Positions 56,709-64,000 of a stretch of 64,000 nucleotides of DNA are shown here, piece after piece. The notes beneath the pieces were generated by a model, which saw only the letters and a list, made by a program, of their open reading frames with translations, had not been told where the DNA came from and did not search any database. Numbering within the stretch: position 1 is the stretch's first letter; every line of letters starts with the position of its first letter. The DNA lies in the NCBI RefSeq assembly GCF_004551525.1, contig NZ_SATR01000001.1, positions 62,001 to 126,000 on the forward strand, given 5' to 3'. The position numbers were made by a program, and so were the translations under genes. The DNA is from Vibrio ouci (GTDB lineage: Bacteria > Pseudomonadota > Gammaproteobacteria > Enterobacterales > Vibrionaceae).

Positions 56709-58422
56709 TTTACTTCCCTACTTAAAGCTGTATAAAAAGCACTGGTTTGGCCTATCTCTTGGTATGCTACTGGCCTTTTTGACCGTAGCGGCATCGATTG
56801 GTCTGTTGACCCTATCAGGCTGGTTCCTATCGGCAGCAGCAGTCGCTGGTTTAACCATTGCTCGTGAAACCTTCAACTACATGCTTCCGGGTGCTTTTGT
56901 ACGCGGCTTCGCTATGGGCCGAACCGCAGGACGTTGGGGAGAGCGCGTCGTTAGCCACAACGCCACGTTTAAGCTCCTGACTGATCTGCGCGTATTCTTC
57001 TTTTCGAAGTTAGCGCCTCTCATTCCAGGTCGAGTTTCGAACCTGCGAGATGCAGACCTACTCAACCGCCTTGTCGCCGACGTTGATGCAATGGACCATG
57101 TCTACTTGCGCCTTATCAGTCCTATGGTTGTTGGAACCCTCGGTATTCTTGGCCTAACCGCCCTAGTCTGCTGGTTTGATAGAGAGCTCGGCCTAACGCT
57201 TGGCGCGATTTTAATGTCGCTGGTTCTTGCTTGGCCCGTCTTGTTCTACAAACTGGGTAAGCGTAACGGTAGCGAATTGACTCAGCATAAAGCTCAGTTA
57301 CGTATTTCGACACTCGACTGGCTTCAGGGCTATAGTGAACTAACCTTATTTGGCGCAGAAGAACGCTACCGCAATGCGATTCTTAATGCTCAAGATAAGC
57401 TACTAAAAAACCAGTACTTCAATGCACACTTTTCCGGCATTGCTCAAGCATTACTGATGTTAGCTAACGGCTGGACGGTTGTTCTCATGCTGTGGCTTGC
57501 TGCCGATGGTGTTGGTGGTAACACCCCTGACCCAATGATCGCACTGGTCGCATTTGCAACGATGGCAAGTGTCGAGTTACTGATGCCGATAGCCGGAGCC
57601 TTCCAGCATCTGGGTCAAACCCTAACATCTGCGCGTCGACTCAATGACATCATTCTTTCAGAGCCAGATGTACAGTTTCCTGAAGAGCGTATTGAGCACG
57701 GCGAAGAGTTCTCTATTGCGTACAAAGATATTTCTTTCCACTATCCAGACAGCGATAGCCAAGTTATCTCAAATGTCGAGCTGACCATTCCTGCTCAGCA
57801 TCGTATCGCCATTGTCGGTCAAACAGGTTCAGGTAAATCTACCCTACTCCAATTATTGAACCGCTATTGGGATGTTCAGCAAGGCACGATTGAGATAGCA
57901 GGAAAGCCAATTGACCAATGGAGTGAAAGTCAACTTCGCCAAGCAATCAGTGTCGTTAGCCAGCGTGTTGATATATTGAATGGCTCGCTGCGTGATAACC
58001 TTGTGATGGCAAAACCAGACGCGGATGACCAAGAGCTCGCTCAAGCACTGGAAAAAGTGGGTCTATCGAAACTGTTAGAAGATACCGCACTCGATACTTG
58101 GTTAGGTGACGGCGGCCGCCAGTTATCTGGTGGGGAAAAGCGCCGTATCGGTATTGCAAGAGCGTTATTACACAATGCGCCAATCTTGCTATTGGATGAA
58201 CCAACTGAAGGTTTAGATAAGCAGACTGAGCAGCAAATGATGCAGTTGTTCGAGCAGCACTTTAAAGGTAAGACCGTAGTGTTCATTACTCACCGATTGG
58301 TCGACCTCGATAAGATGGACACTATTTGTCTGATTGAGCAAGGCAGAATCGTTGAGCATGGCAACCACGATGAGCTGATGGCAGAGCAAGGACGTTACTA
58401 CGCGCTTAATCAAACCTTATAG
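56701..58422 (+). CDS. cydC: CydC, thiol ABC exporter subunit
   Basis: 573 residues, partner of CydD. Membrane helices in the N-terminal 300 residues, then Walker A GQTGSGKST, signature LSGGEKRRIGIARALL and Walker B ILLLDEPTEGLD. ATG 56701 overlaps the cydD stop by 8 bases, which favours equal expression. Both genes serve cytochrome bd maturation. A terminator follows about 20 bases later. Confidence 0.95.
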   Translation: MRDLLPYLKLYKKHWFGLSLGMLLAFLTVAASIGLLTLSGWFLSAAAVAGLTIARETFNYMLPGAFVRGFAMGRTAGRWGERVVSHNATFKLLTDLRVFFFSKLAPLIPGRVSNLRDADLLNRLVADVDAMDHVYLRLISPMVVGTLGILGLTALVCWFDRELGLTLGAILMSLVLAWPVLFYKLGKRNGSELTQHKAQLRISTLDWLQGYSELTLFGAEERYRNAILNAQDKLLKNQYFNAHFSGIAQALLMLANGWTVVLMLWLAADGVGGNTPDPMIALVAFATMASVELLMPIAGAFQHLGQTLTSARRLNDIILSEPDVQFPEERIEHGEEFSIAYKDISFHYPDSDSQVISNVELTIPAQHRIAIVGQTGSGKSTLLQLLNRYWDVQQGTIEIAGKPIDQWSESQLRQAISVVSQRVDILNGSLRDNLVMAKPDADDQELAQALEKVGLSKLLEDTALDTWLGDGGRQLSGGEKRRIGIARALLHNAPILLLDEPTEGLDKQTEQQMMQLFEQHFKGKTVVFITHRLVDLDKMDTICLIEQGRIVEHGNHDELMAEQGRYYALNQTL

Positions 58423-58440
58423 ACAGAGTGATTGATAGAA

Positions 58441-58478
58441 AAGACCCAGCACGACTTCTCGTTGTGCTGGGTCTTTTT
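58441..58478 (+). terminator. terminator after cydC
   Basis: Perfect twelve-base stem AAGACCCAGCAC / GTGCTGGGTCTT with an eleven-base loop and TTTTTGT tail. Confidence 0.93.
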
Positions 58479-58518
58479 GTATATTTATACCTATGAGACA
58501 AATACGGGTAACAAGTTC

Positions 58519-58716
58519 TTGAACGCAACACCTGATGAAAAGCCCACCTTCCCTAACCCATGCGTGCGCAACTGCTGTCTCGACGAAAACGATGTCTGCT
58601 TGGGGTGCTTTCGCACGCTTGAAGAAATTCTACATTGGTCGCAGTCATCCAATGAACAAAAGCAAACCATCTTGGCGAGATGTAAGCAAAGAAGAGCACA
58701 AACGAACCAAAATTAA
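58519..58716 (+). CDS. DUF1289 family protein
   Basis: 65 residues with TTG start at 58519; the frame opens upstream at 58432 but that part contains the cydC terminator, so a shorter start is preferred. Four cysteines in NPCVRNCCLDENDVCLGCFR fit the DUF1289 zinc/Fe-S-like Cys pattern (CVRNCCL, C-x-x-C). Function unknown; the family is often found near cydDC-type or metabolic loci. Start codon uncertain, no good Shine-Dalgarno seen. Confidence 0.65.
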   Translation: MNATPDEKPTFPNPCVRNCCLDENDVCLGCFRTLEEILHWSQSSNEQKQTILARCKQRRAQTNQN

Positions 58717-58954
58717 CTTCACTCAATATAATCATTATTAGCATTGCACCCTCTCAAAATTGACTCATTGCCCTATTCTGCAAAACAAACTTCTCGTAAG
58801 ATTCAAGCGCGTAAATAACTTTTGTTGATAGTCTGAAAACAGCTCACGCCCTGACAATTCATTCGTGTGCAGCCCTAGCAGTAACGACCATTTTTCCTTA
58901 CAGTCACAGTTATCAATAACGAAGAACAATTAAGTCAATGAATCAATAGACACC

Positions 58955-59908
58955 ATGAAAGACCAATTAACGATTACTGTTTCGACTATCAATGGCTCCA
59001 AGCATTGGTATTTCAGCAAAGCGATGCAGCGTCACTTCAAAACCTGTTTAGTTGTGCTTGCACTGGCGATCACAGCAACCGTGTTTCTTATTGATCATCT
59101 CTACTCTCAAGTTGGAGATGCGATGTTAAAGCAATCAGAACTGGCTGAACATTCGCGAAATATTGGCCAAGAGCTAGATAGCTTGAAGACTCTCAAATCC
59201 GAACTCGAAAATGATTTGTCCGAGCGCGAAGAGCGCGTGCAATTGGTCTCGGAAAGATTGGTCGAGTTAGAAAAAGTACTGGGTGTCGCTAGCGAGAGCA
59301 CCGAGCACAGTTTAGATGCTCGCCTAGATATCGCTGCCATCACCTCCAACGTCAGACTGGCGATGCTCAACCAAATTCCGAGCGGCTCTCCAGTCGGTGA
59401 TGTCCGCCTTTCATCAGGCTTTGGTAAGCGTATTCACCCCGTAACCAAAACCAGCAAAATGCATAGAGGATTGGACTTTGCTGCCAATACAGGCACAAAG
59501 GTATACGCCCCAGCCGATGGCGTGGTCGAAGTGACTAGGCATAGCAATAAAGGCTCGGGCAACTTTTTACGTTTACAGCATTCATTCGGCTTTTCGAGCT
59601 CTTATTCACACTTAAAAGGGTTCAAAGTCAAAAGCGGTGAATTCGTCAGAAAAGGACAACTCATCGCAATCTCTGGCAATAGCGGGCTCTCTTCTGGTCC
59701 CCACCTTCACTATGAGGTGCGTTTTGTCGGAAGAGCACTAAATCCTAGGTCATTCGTTGACTGGAACCTGAATAATTTTGAAGAGATCTTTACTAAGGAG
59801 CGACAAATACGATGGGAATCTTTAATCGAGACCGTAGAACAGCGAGTAGCTCAGCAACTTCAACTATCATCGCCAAAGGATGTGCTGTTAGCGGAGAACT
59901 CAAGGTAG
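58955..59908 (+). CDS. M23 family peptidase with membrane anchor and coiled coil
   Basis: 317 residues. Membrane helix about 29-47 (TCLVVLALAITATVFLI), coiled coil about 60-110 (KTLKSELENDLSEREERVQ), then M23 (LytM) domain: HRGLDFAANTGTKVYAPADG, HSFGFSSSYSHL and HLHYEV, with the zinc His/Asp set. A periplasmic peptidoglycan endopeptidase or an inactive regulator; motif set is complete so activity is expected. Its 3' end overlaps the bactofilin gene by 97 bases. Confidence 0.88.
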   Translation: MKDQLTITVSTINGSKHWYFSKAMQRHFKTCLVVLALAITATVFLIDHLYSQVGDAMLKQSELAEHSRNIGQELDSLKTLKSELENDLSEREERVQLVSERLVELEKVLGVASESTEHSLDARLDIAAITSNVRLAMLNQIPSGSPVGDVRLSSGFGKRIHPVTKTSKMHRGLDFAANTGTKVYAPADGVVEVTRHSNKGSGNFLRLQHSFGFSSSYSHLKGFKVKSGEFVRKGQLIAISGNSGLSSGPHLHYEVRFVGRALNPRSFVDWNLNNFEEIFTKERQIRWESLIETVEQRVAQQLQLSSPKDVLLAENSR

Positions 59909-60240
59909 AAAGCGATATTCAGATTGATGGCATCGTAGAAGGTCAACTGCACGTAGACGGCACCTTAGTCGTTGCAGAAAGTGGCTGCGTGAAAGGAGAA
60001 ATTTACGCTAAACAGCTTATCGTCAACGGTATTCTTGATGGCAACTGCTACGTGGAACGTGTTCAAGTACTATCAAAAGGGCGTGTTAGCGGTAAAATTT
60101 GGAGCAATAATTTAAGTATTGAGCCGGGTGGTAAATTCTTCGGAGAAGCGGCAGAGCTGCCTGAAAAAGAAGTAGTGAGCCTAAATAAACCATCGGCTGA
60201 AGGCCAAACTAAACCATTCTCAAGCCACAAAAGCGCCTAG
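59812..60240 (+). CDS. bactofilin (polymer-forming cytoskeletal protein)
   Basis: 142 residues, starting MGIFNRDRRT behind AGGAG. The DUF583 core of repeated short beta-strands (SDIQIDGIVEGQLHVDGTLVV, GEIYAKQLIVNGILDGN read in parts) makes right-handed beta-helix filaments. Terminal stretches are disordered and polar. Bactofilins are linked to M23 peptidases in cell shape control, as CcmA with Csd1 in Helicobacter and CcmA in Proteus. Here the genes overlap by 97 bases in different frames, so they are produced together. Confidence 0.92.
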   Translation: MGIFNRDRRTASSSATSTIIAKGCAVSGELKVESDIQIDGIVEGQLHVDGTLVVAESGCVKGEIYAKQLIVNGILDGNCYVERVQVLSKGRVSGKIWSNNLSIEPGGKFFGEAAELPEKEVVSLNKPSAEGQTKPFSSHKSA

Positions 60241-60310
60241 CCTATCAGCGGTTCGATAGAACAGAATCAACCCGCTTAATTCAGTAATAATTTCTTAGAA
60301 CTTCAGAAAT

Positions 60311-60343
60311 AAAAAATCCGAGTGTTTTTCAACACTCGGATTT
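60311..60343. terminator. bidirectional terminator bactofilin / rluB
   Basis: AAATCCGAGTGTT / AACACTCGGATTT, thirteen-base stem, four-base loop, A run before and weak T after. Confidence 0.88.
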
Positions 60344-60369
60344 AGAATCTGCTTAGCTAAGAGTACTGT

Positions 60370-61308
60370 TTAGCGCTGCTTATTACGTGCGTTTGGTTTA
60401 CCCGCACCTTTCTTAGGCTTACGGCGTGATGGGTTGTTACTACGACCACCACCGCTATTTACGCGCTCTTCGTGACGTTTAACTGCACGACGAATCTTCT
60501 GGCTACGAGAACGCTCACGCTTACGAGAAGTGTTCGCTTTGTTTTCATCAAGTAGCGTTTCTTTCTCTGGACGAAGTTCTACGAGTTCACGCAGGTAGTT
60601 CACTTCTTTCAGATCAAGTTCCATCCATCCACCACGAGGCAATTTCTTGTCTAGGTAGATATCACCGTAACGTACACGTTTCAGACGGCTTACTGTCGTA
60701 TCTTGAGATTCCCAAAGACGACGGACTTCGCGGTTACGACCTTCGTTAATTGCAACATAGAAAGTGTGGTTCATACCATCACCGCCTGCGTAGACAACAT
60801 CTTCGAAACGCGCCATACCATCTTCTAGCTCTACGCCACGTACTAGGTTCTTCACTTTCTGTTCAGTGACGTCACCAAAAACACGCACCAAGTATTCACG
60901 TTCAACTTGGCGGCTAGGGTGCATTAGACGGTTAGCAAGTTCACCATCCGTTGTAAACAGCAGTAGACCAGATGTGTTTGCATCTAGACGACCAACTGAG
61001 ATCCAACGAGAACCACGGATTTTAGGTAGACGGTCAAATACAGTTCGGCGACCTTCAGGGTCATGACGAGTACACAATTCACCTTCCGGCTTGTAGTACG
61101 CAAGAACTCGACAAACCACCTCTTCCTGAGCTTTAGCAGAAACAGTATGACCATCGATACGCACAACGGCGTTTTCATCTTCTAGTCGTTCACCAAGCTT
61201 AGCTACAACACCGTTCACACTCACGCGACCCGCTTTAATTAAAGCTTCCAGTTCGCGACGAGAGCCATGACCAGCTCGAGCTAATACTTTCTGTAATTTT
61301 TCGTTCAT
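60370..61308 (-). CDS. rluB: 23S rRNA pseudouridine(2605) synthase
   Basis: 312 residues. N-terminal S4 domain ([31 protein letters not shown] in parts), RluA/RsuA-type catalytic core with Asp in [13 protein letters not shown], and [14 protein letters not shown] basic, low-complexity C-terminal tail ([18 protein letters not shown] and beyond) should contact rRNA. In E. coli, rluB lies near yciO and trp as here. Strong RluB over RluE/RluF by length and position. Confidence 0.93.
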   Translation of the reverse strand: MNEKLQKVLARAGHGSRRELEALIKAGRVSVNGVVAKLGERLEDENAVVRIDGHTVSAKAQEEVVCRVLAYYKPEGELCTRHDPEGRRTVFDRLPKIRGSRWISVGRLDANTSGLLLFTTDGELANRLMHPSRQVEREYLVRVFGDVTEQKVKNLVRGVELEDGMARFEDVVYAGGDGMNHTFYVAINEGRNREVRRLWESQDTTVSRLKRVRYGDIYLDKKLPRGGWMELDLKEVNYLRELVELRPEKETLLDENKANTSRKRERSRSQKIRRAVKRHEERVNSGGGRSNNPSRRKPKKGAGKPNARNKQR

Positions 61309-61414
61309 TTATCTACCTATGTGTCGTCTTCTCAGACGTCGAATAAACAAGTGCGACCCAAAATCGCGGCCGCACATTATGGCAAAAACTGTGGAGGAAA
61401 TCACTAACTTTTGA

Positions 61415-62035
61415 TTACTCAAAAGGGGCTGGATCACCGGAACCTAAACGAGCTACTTTAGGTTCTTCATCACTAAAATCGATGACTGTCGTTGGCTGTT
61501 CGCCTAGGTAGCCGCCGTTCAAAATACAGTCAACAGCGTGCTCTAGTTTATCGCGGATATCTTCAGGGTCTGACTCAGTGATGTCGTTACCCGGCAAGAT
61601 AAGCGACGTCGACATTAGAGGCTCACCCAGTGCTTCTAACAAATCCAAAGCAATACGGTTATCCGGCACACGAATACCAATCGTCTTGCGCTTTGAATTC
61701 ATCAAACGACGTGGCACTTCTTTAGTCCCTTTAAAGATAAAAGTGTAAGGACCTGGAGTGTTGTTTTTCAGTAGACGAAATGCGCCATTATCAACACGTG
61801 CATAAAGTGACAACTCAGAAAGGTCACGGCATAGTAGCGTGAAGTTATGCTTGTCATCTAAACGGCGAATTTGACAAATTCTTTCTAGCGCCTGCTTGTT
61901 CTCAAGCTGACAGCCTAGGGCATAGCCTGAGTCGGTTGGGTAAACCACTACCCCACCATTACGTATGATTGCTACAGCTTGGGTGATCAAGCGAGCCTGT
62001 GGGTTTTCTGGGTGAACGTAAAAAAACTGGCTCAT
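61415..62035 (-). CDS. yciO: YciO, Sua5/YrdC-like protein
   Basis: 206 residues of the YrdC fold: VVYPTDSGYALGCQLENKQALERICQIRRLDDKHNFTLLC, PGPYTFIFKGTKEVP, IGIRVPDN and the loop MSTSLILPGND. YrdC-family proteins make threonylcarbamoyl-AMP for t6A tRNA, but YciO is a divergent branch whose role is not settled. Upstream of rluB, downstream of rnm on the same strand. Confidence 0.88.
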   Translation of the reverse strand: MSQFFYVHPENPQARLITQAVAIIRNGGVVVYPTDSGYALGCQLENKQALERICQIRRLDDKHNFTLLCRDLSELSLYARVDNGAFRLLKNNTPGPYTFIFKGTKEVPRRLMNSKRKTIGIRVPDNRIALDLLEALGEPLMSTSLILPGNDITESDPEDIRDKLEHAVDCILNGGYLGEQPTTVIDFSDEEPKVARLGSGDPAPFE

Positions 62036-62071
62036 TGTAATTCCTCAATATCGAGTCTCACGACTCTATAG

Positions 62072-62938
62072 TTAATTGGTATTGATTGAATCTGATTTAG
62101 AAGGCTCAATACCCCAATCTTTCCATACCGCTTCGACACCTGACGGTAACCAAAGGTTTCGTCCTAGCTCCATCCACGGTGACGGATAATGAAAGTCACT
62201 GCCTTGTGAGGCTAATAGTTTGTATTGTATAGCATAATCAGCCAAGTTGCGTCTTTCTTGTTGTCCTTGTTGAGGTTGAGCAACTTCCATCGCATCTCCA
62301 CCAGCTTCAACAAAAGCCGCCAATAGACGCTTGATCCATTTGGCGGTCAAATCGTAACGCGCAGGATGAGCTAAAACGGCTTGCCCTCCAGCCGCGTGGA
62401 TCGCATCAACCGCATCTTTCATTGAACACCATGTCGGTGGCACATAGCCTGGATTATTACGCGTTAAGTACTTTTTAAATACCTGCTGCATGGTCTTGGC
62501 ATAACCATTGTCAACTAACCACTTAGCAAAGTGGGCGCGAGTCACTGGCGCATCTCCAGCAATGAGTTTTACCTCGGCTAACACCCCTTCTCTGGTCGCT
62601 TTTTCCAGACGCTGGGCGATCAGCTCTGCACGAGATTCACGATGACTTTTCTGTTGGTCGATAAGAGACAGCAACGCATCGTTTGTCGGGTCGATATTTA
62701 GACCAACGATATGAATGTCTTTATTCTGCCAAACCGTTGAGATCTCAATACCATTAATCAATTTGATTGGTAGTTCATTGTCATGAATGTACTGATGCGC
62801 CAAATCCAAACCATCGACCGTATCATGATCAGTAATAGCTAAAACTTCGAGGTTAAAGCTTAGTGCTCTATCAATAAGTTCATTCGGAGGTAATCGTCCA
62901 TCAGAGGCGGTAGTGTGGCTATGTAAATCAATTCTCAT
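62072..62938 (-). CDS. rnm: PHP-domain RNase AM (YciV), 5'-3' exoribonuclease
   Basis: 288 residues with PHP metal ligands: [23 protein letters not shown], the Glu in [15 protein letters not shown] and GSDFHYP. RNase AM trims 5' ends of 5S, 16S and 23S rRNA in E. coli; earlier annotations call it a 3',5'-nucleotide phosphatase. ATG 62938 faces the trp promoter, so the two genes diverge from about 80 bases. Followed by yciO with a 36-base gap. Confidence 0.9.
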   Translation of the reverse strand: MRIDLHSHTTASDGRLPPNELIDRALSFNLEVLAITDHDTVDGLDLAHQYIHDNELPIKLINGIEISTVWQNKDIHIVGLNIDPTNDALLSLIDQQKSHRESRAELIAQRLEKATREGVLAEVKLIAGDAPVTRAHFAKWLVDNGYAKTMQQVFKKYLTRNNPGYVPPTWCSMKDAVDAIHAAGGQAVLAHPARYDLTAKWIKRLLAAFVEAGGDAMEVAQPQQGQQERRNLADYAIQYKLLASQGSDFHYPSPWMELGRNLWLPSGVEAVWKDWGIEPSKSDSINTN

Positions 62939-62954
62939 AATTTTGTTTTTTTAG

Positions 62955-62988
62955 TTGACTTTTTACCTCTGCACTAGTTAACTAGTAC
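62955..62988 (+). promoter_or_regulatory. trp promoter and TrpR operator
   Basis: -35 TTGACT (62955-62960), 17-base spacer, -10 TTAACT (62978-62983), the same -10 as in the E. coli trp promoter. The operator GCACTAGTTAACTAGTAC (62971-62988) holds the perfect palindrome ACTAGTTAACTAGT and overlaps the -10, so TrpR with tryptophan should block trpE transcription. Confidence 0.92.
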
Positions 62989-63020
62989 ACAAATACGAAG
63001 TACCTGAATTTGGGCTCATT

Positions 63021-63146
63021 ATGTTACAAGACATCAACCTAAAGCAAAACGCAAAAGTTAACGCTGATACGATTAATCGTAGTTCAGCTGACCTTGCTTG
63101 GTGGCGCACTTGGACAAGTTCTTGGTGGGCTAACGTGTACTTCTAA
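63021..63146 (+). CDS. trpL: trp operon leader peptide
   Basis: 41 residues from ATG 63021 (not in usual gene calls). Five Trp codons sit close together: W27, W28, W31, W35, W36 (AWWRTWTSSWW). Stalling on them when charged Trp-tRNA is scarce leaves region 2 (63124-63131 GGTGGGCT) free to pair with the first arm of the terminator. The leader is longer than the 14-residue E. coli peptide, as is usual in Vibrio. Translation and attenuation are inferred from the E. coli model. Confidence 0.92.
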   Translation: MLQDINLKQNAKVNADTINRSSADLAWWRTWTSSWWANVYF

Positions 63147-63168
63147 ATTATAGATTTCATGTATATCA

Positions 63169-63197
63169 AGCCCGCTACCATAGCGGGCTTTTTGTTT
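63169..63197 (+). terminator. trp attenuator
   Basis: AGCCCGCTA / TAGCGGGCT, nine-base stem, loop CCA, TTTTTG tail. It is 23 bases after the leader stop and 128 bases before trpE, the classic position. Confidence 0.93.
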
Positions 63198-63324
63198 TGT
63201 TGTCTGCCTCACACCTAAGTGCTTAAACAATCACCAGATTTGACCAAATCTTAATTGGGAGAACGTTTGCTTTATGCGACTATGTACGGCAGGAAGAAAA
63301 ATTATTAAGAGAAAAGGAGGTCTT

Positions 63325-64000
63325 GTGAACAAGGCCATTAATATTCAAAAGCTAGGTAACCTTGAGCTCATTCGCACAACCGCGCCTTACGCTCAGGATC
63401 CAACGCAATTGTTCCATACTCTATGCGAGAACAAGACGGATAGCCTGTTGCTAGAATCGGCCGAGATCGATTCAAAGCAAGATCTTCAAAGCTTACTGAT
63501 TGTTGATTCAGCAGTACGTATCGTATGTTTTGGTCACACTGTCACTATGACCGCGCTGACTGAAAACGGTAAGCACCTACTTTCTCACTTAACTCATAAC
63601 ATTAACGACGGTATTGAACACCGCTTTGACGGAACGGAGCTTGTTCTAGAGTACACATCTCCTTGCGATACCCTTGATGAAGATTCACGACTGCGTGAAG
63701 CCTCTTCCTTTGATGCACTAAGACTGATTCAGCACAGCTTCCATATTGAAGGGCTGCACAAGCATGCGATATTTATCGGTGGTCTTTTCGCTTACGATCT
63801 TGTGGCCAATTTTGAGCCATTAGGTCACGCGCAGGCAACCAATCAATGCCCAGATTACGTATTCTATGTCGCTGAGACTCTGTTAGTTGTCGATCACCAA
63901 AAACAGAGCTGTGACTTGCAAGCAGCACTGTTTGCTAATGACCAACAAAAGCCAACACTTGAAGCACGTTTAGAAGAAATACGCCTAGCTTGTACAGCAC
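63325..64000 (+). CDS. trpE: anthranilate synthase component I, N-terminal part
   Basis: GTG start at 63325, four bases after AGGAGG; the frame continues past the right edge so the chorismate-binding catalytic half is missing. The visible 225 or so residues include LLLESAEIDSK, the Trp feedback site, and the N-terminal domain up to the window edge (GLFAYDLVANFEPL). Preceded by operator, leader peptide and attenuator, so it is the first structural gene of the trp operon. Confidence 0.95.
   Translation, partial: MNKAINIQKLGNLELIRTTAPYAQDPTQLFHTLCENKTDSLLLESAEIDSKQDLQSLLIVDSAVRIVCFGHTVTMTALTENGKHLLSHLTHNINDGIEHRFDGTELVLEYTSPCDTLDEDSRLREASSFDALRLIQHSFHIEGLHKHAIFIGGLFAYDLVANFEPLGHAQATNQCPDYVFYVAETLLVVDHQKQSCDLQAALFANDQQKPTLEARLEEIRLACTA

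Noticed and set aside
58432..58518. Longer DUF1289 start at TTG 58432
   Set aside because: This stretch is the cydC terminator; the protein family does not have this extension.

Overview
The window reads as chromosome-1 backbone of a Vibrio species (Vibrionaceae). Supporting signs are gene orders known from Vibrio and other gammaproteobacteria (ycjX-ycjF-tyrR; trxB-cydD-cydC; rluB, yciO and rnm next to the trp operon; sdaC-sdaA), an H-NOX/HnoK pair, AT-rich intergenic DNA with many compact rho-independent terminators, and a high density of c-di-GMP proteins. I see no insertion sequence, prophage, integron, CRISPR array, tRNA or rRNA gene. The strain looks ordinary apart from several small or unusual loci listed under findings.

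Layout. 1-754: 5' part of an L,D-transpeptidase gene. 860-5744: Fur-controlled periplasmic iron cluster (imelysin, di-heme oxidoreductase, degenerate imelysin lipoprotein, Tat-exported DUF1513 propeller). 5912-6886: ribA behind a Zur-like operator, plus an unannotated 57-residue gene. 7065-8036: diguanylate cyclase. 8207-13933: leftward run ycjX-ycjF-tyrR-GNAT-HD-DUF2947. 14051-15872: small membrane protein and class I fumarase. 16042-19686: pabB converging on hnoX-hnoK. 19771-23382: CoA-Nudix hydrolase, then serine uptake and deamination (sdaC-sdaA). 23603-25318: membrane-spanning winged-helix/EAL protein. 25400-28308: aromatic amino acid permease with a long structured leader, a repeat-bearing anchored protein, and queD. 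28599-31791: heme-c type chemoreceptor and asnS. 31884-36963: M3 peptidase, SMP-30 protein, small genes, MocR-type regulator. 37150-44463: small gene, HD-GYP protein, aspC, an outer-membrane protein, an orphan gene and a DExH helicase. 44621-50395: maeA and two paralogous diguanylate cyclases (one frameshifted) flanking DUF3392-sanA. 50671-53408: DUF2797 protein and an operon of an amino-acid 2OG-Fe dioxygenase with a class V PLP enzyme. 53812-58716: trxB, cydDC, DUF1289. 58955-60240: M23 peptidase overlapping a bactofilin. 60370-64000: rluB, yciO and rnm on the minus strand, then the trp operator, leader peptide, attenuator and start of trpE.

How the genes work together. Amino-acid metabolism is the main theme: TyrR, an aromatic permease, AspC, PabB, the trp attenuator and trpE, SdaC/SdaA and AsnS. 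The second theme is signalling by c-di-GMP and gas or redox sensing: three GGDEF genes, one EAL, one HD-GYP, H-NOX/HnoK and a CxxCH chemoreceptor. The third is envelope biology: the L,D-transpeptidase, SanA, M23 peptidase with bactofilin, YcjX/YcjF, CydDC and outer-membrane proteins. The candidates most worth experimental attention are the ribA Zur site, the wHTH-TM-EAL fusion, the dioxygenase/PLP operon, the T7 frameshift in a cyclase gene, the paired YYWHPDWL small proteins and the bactofilin/M23 overlap.
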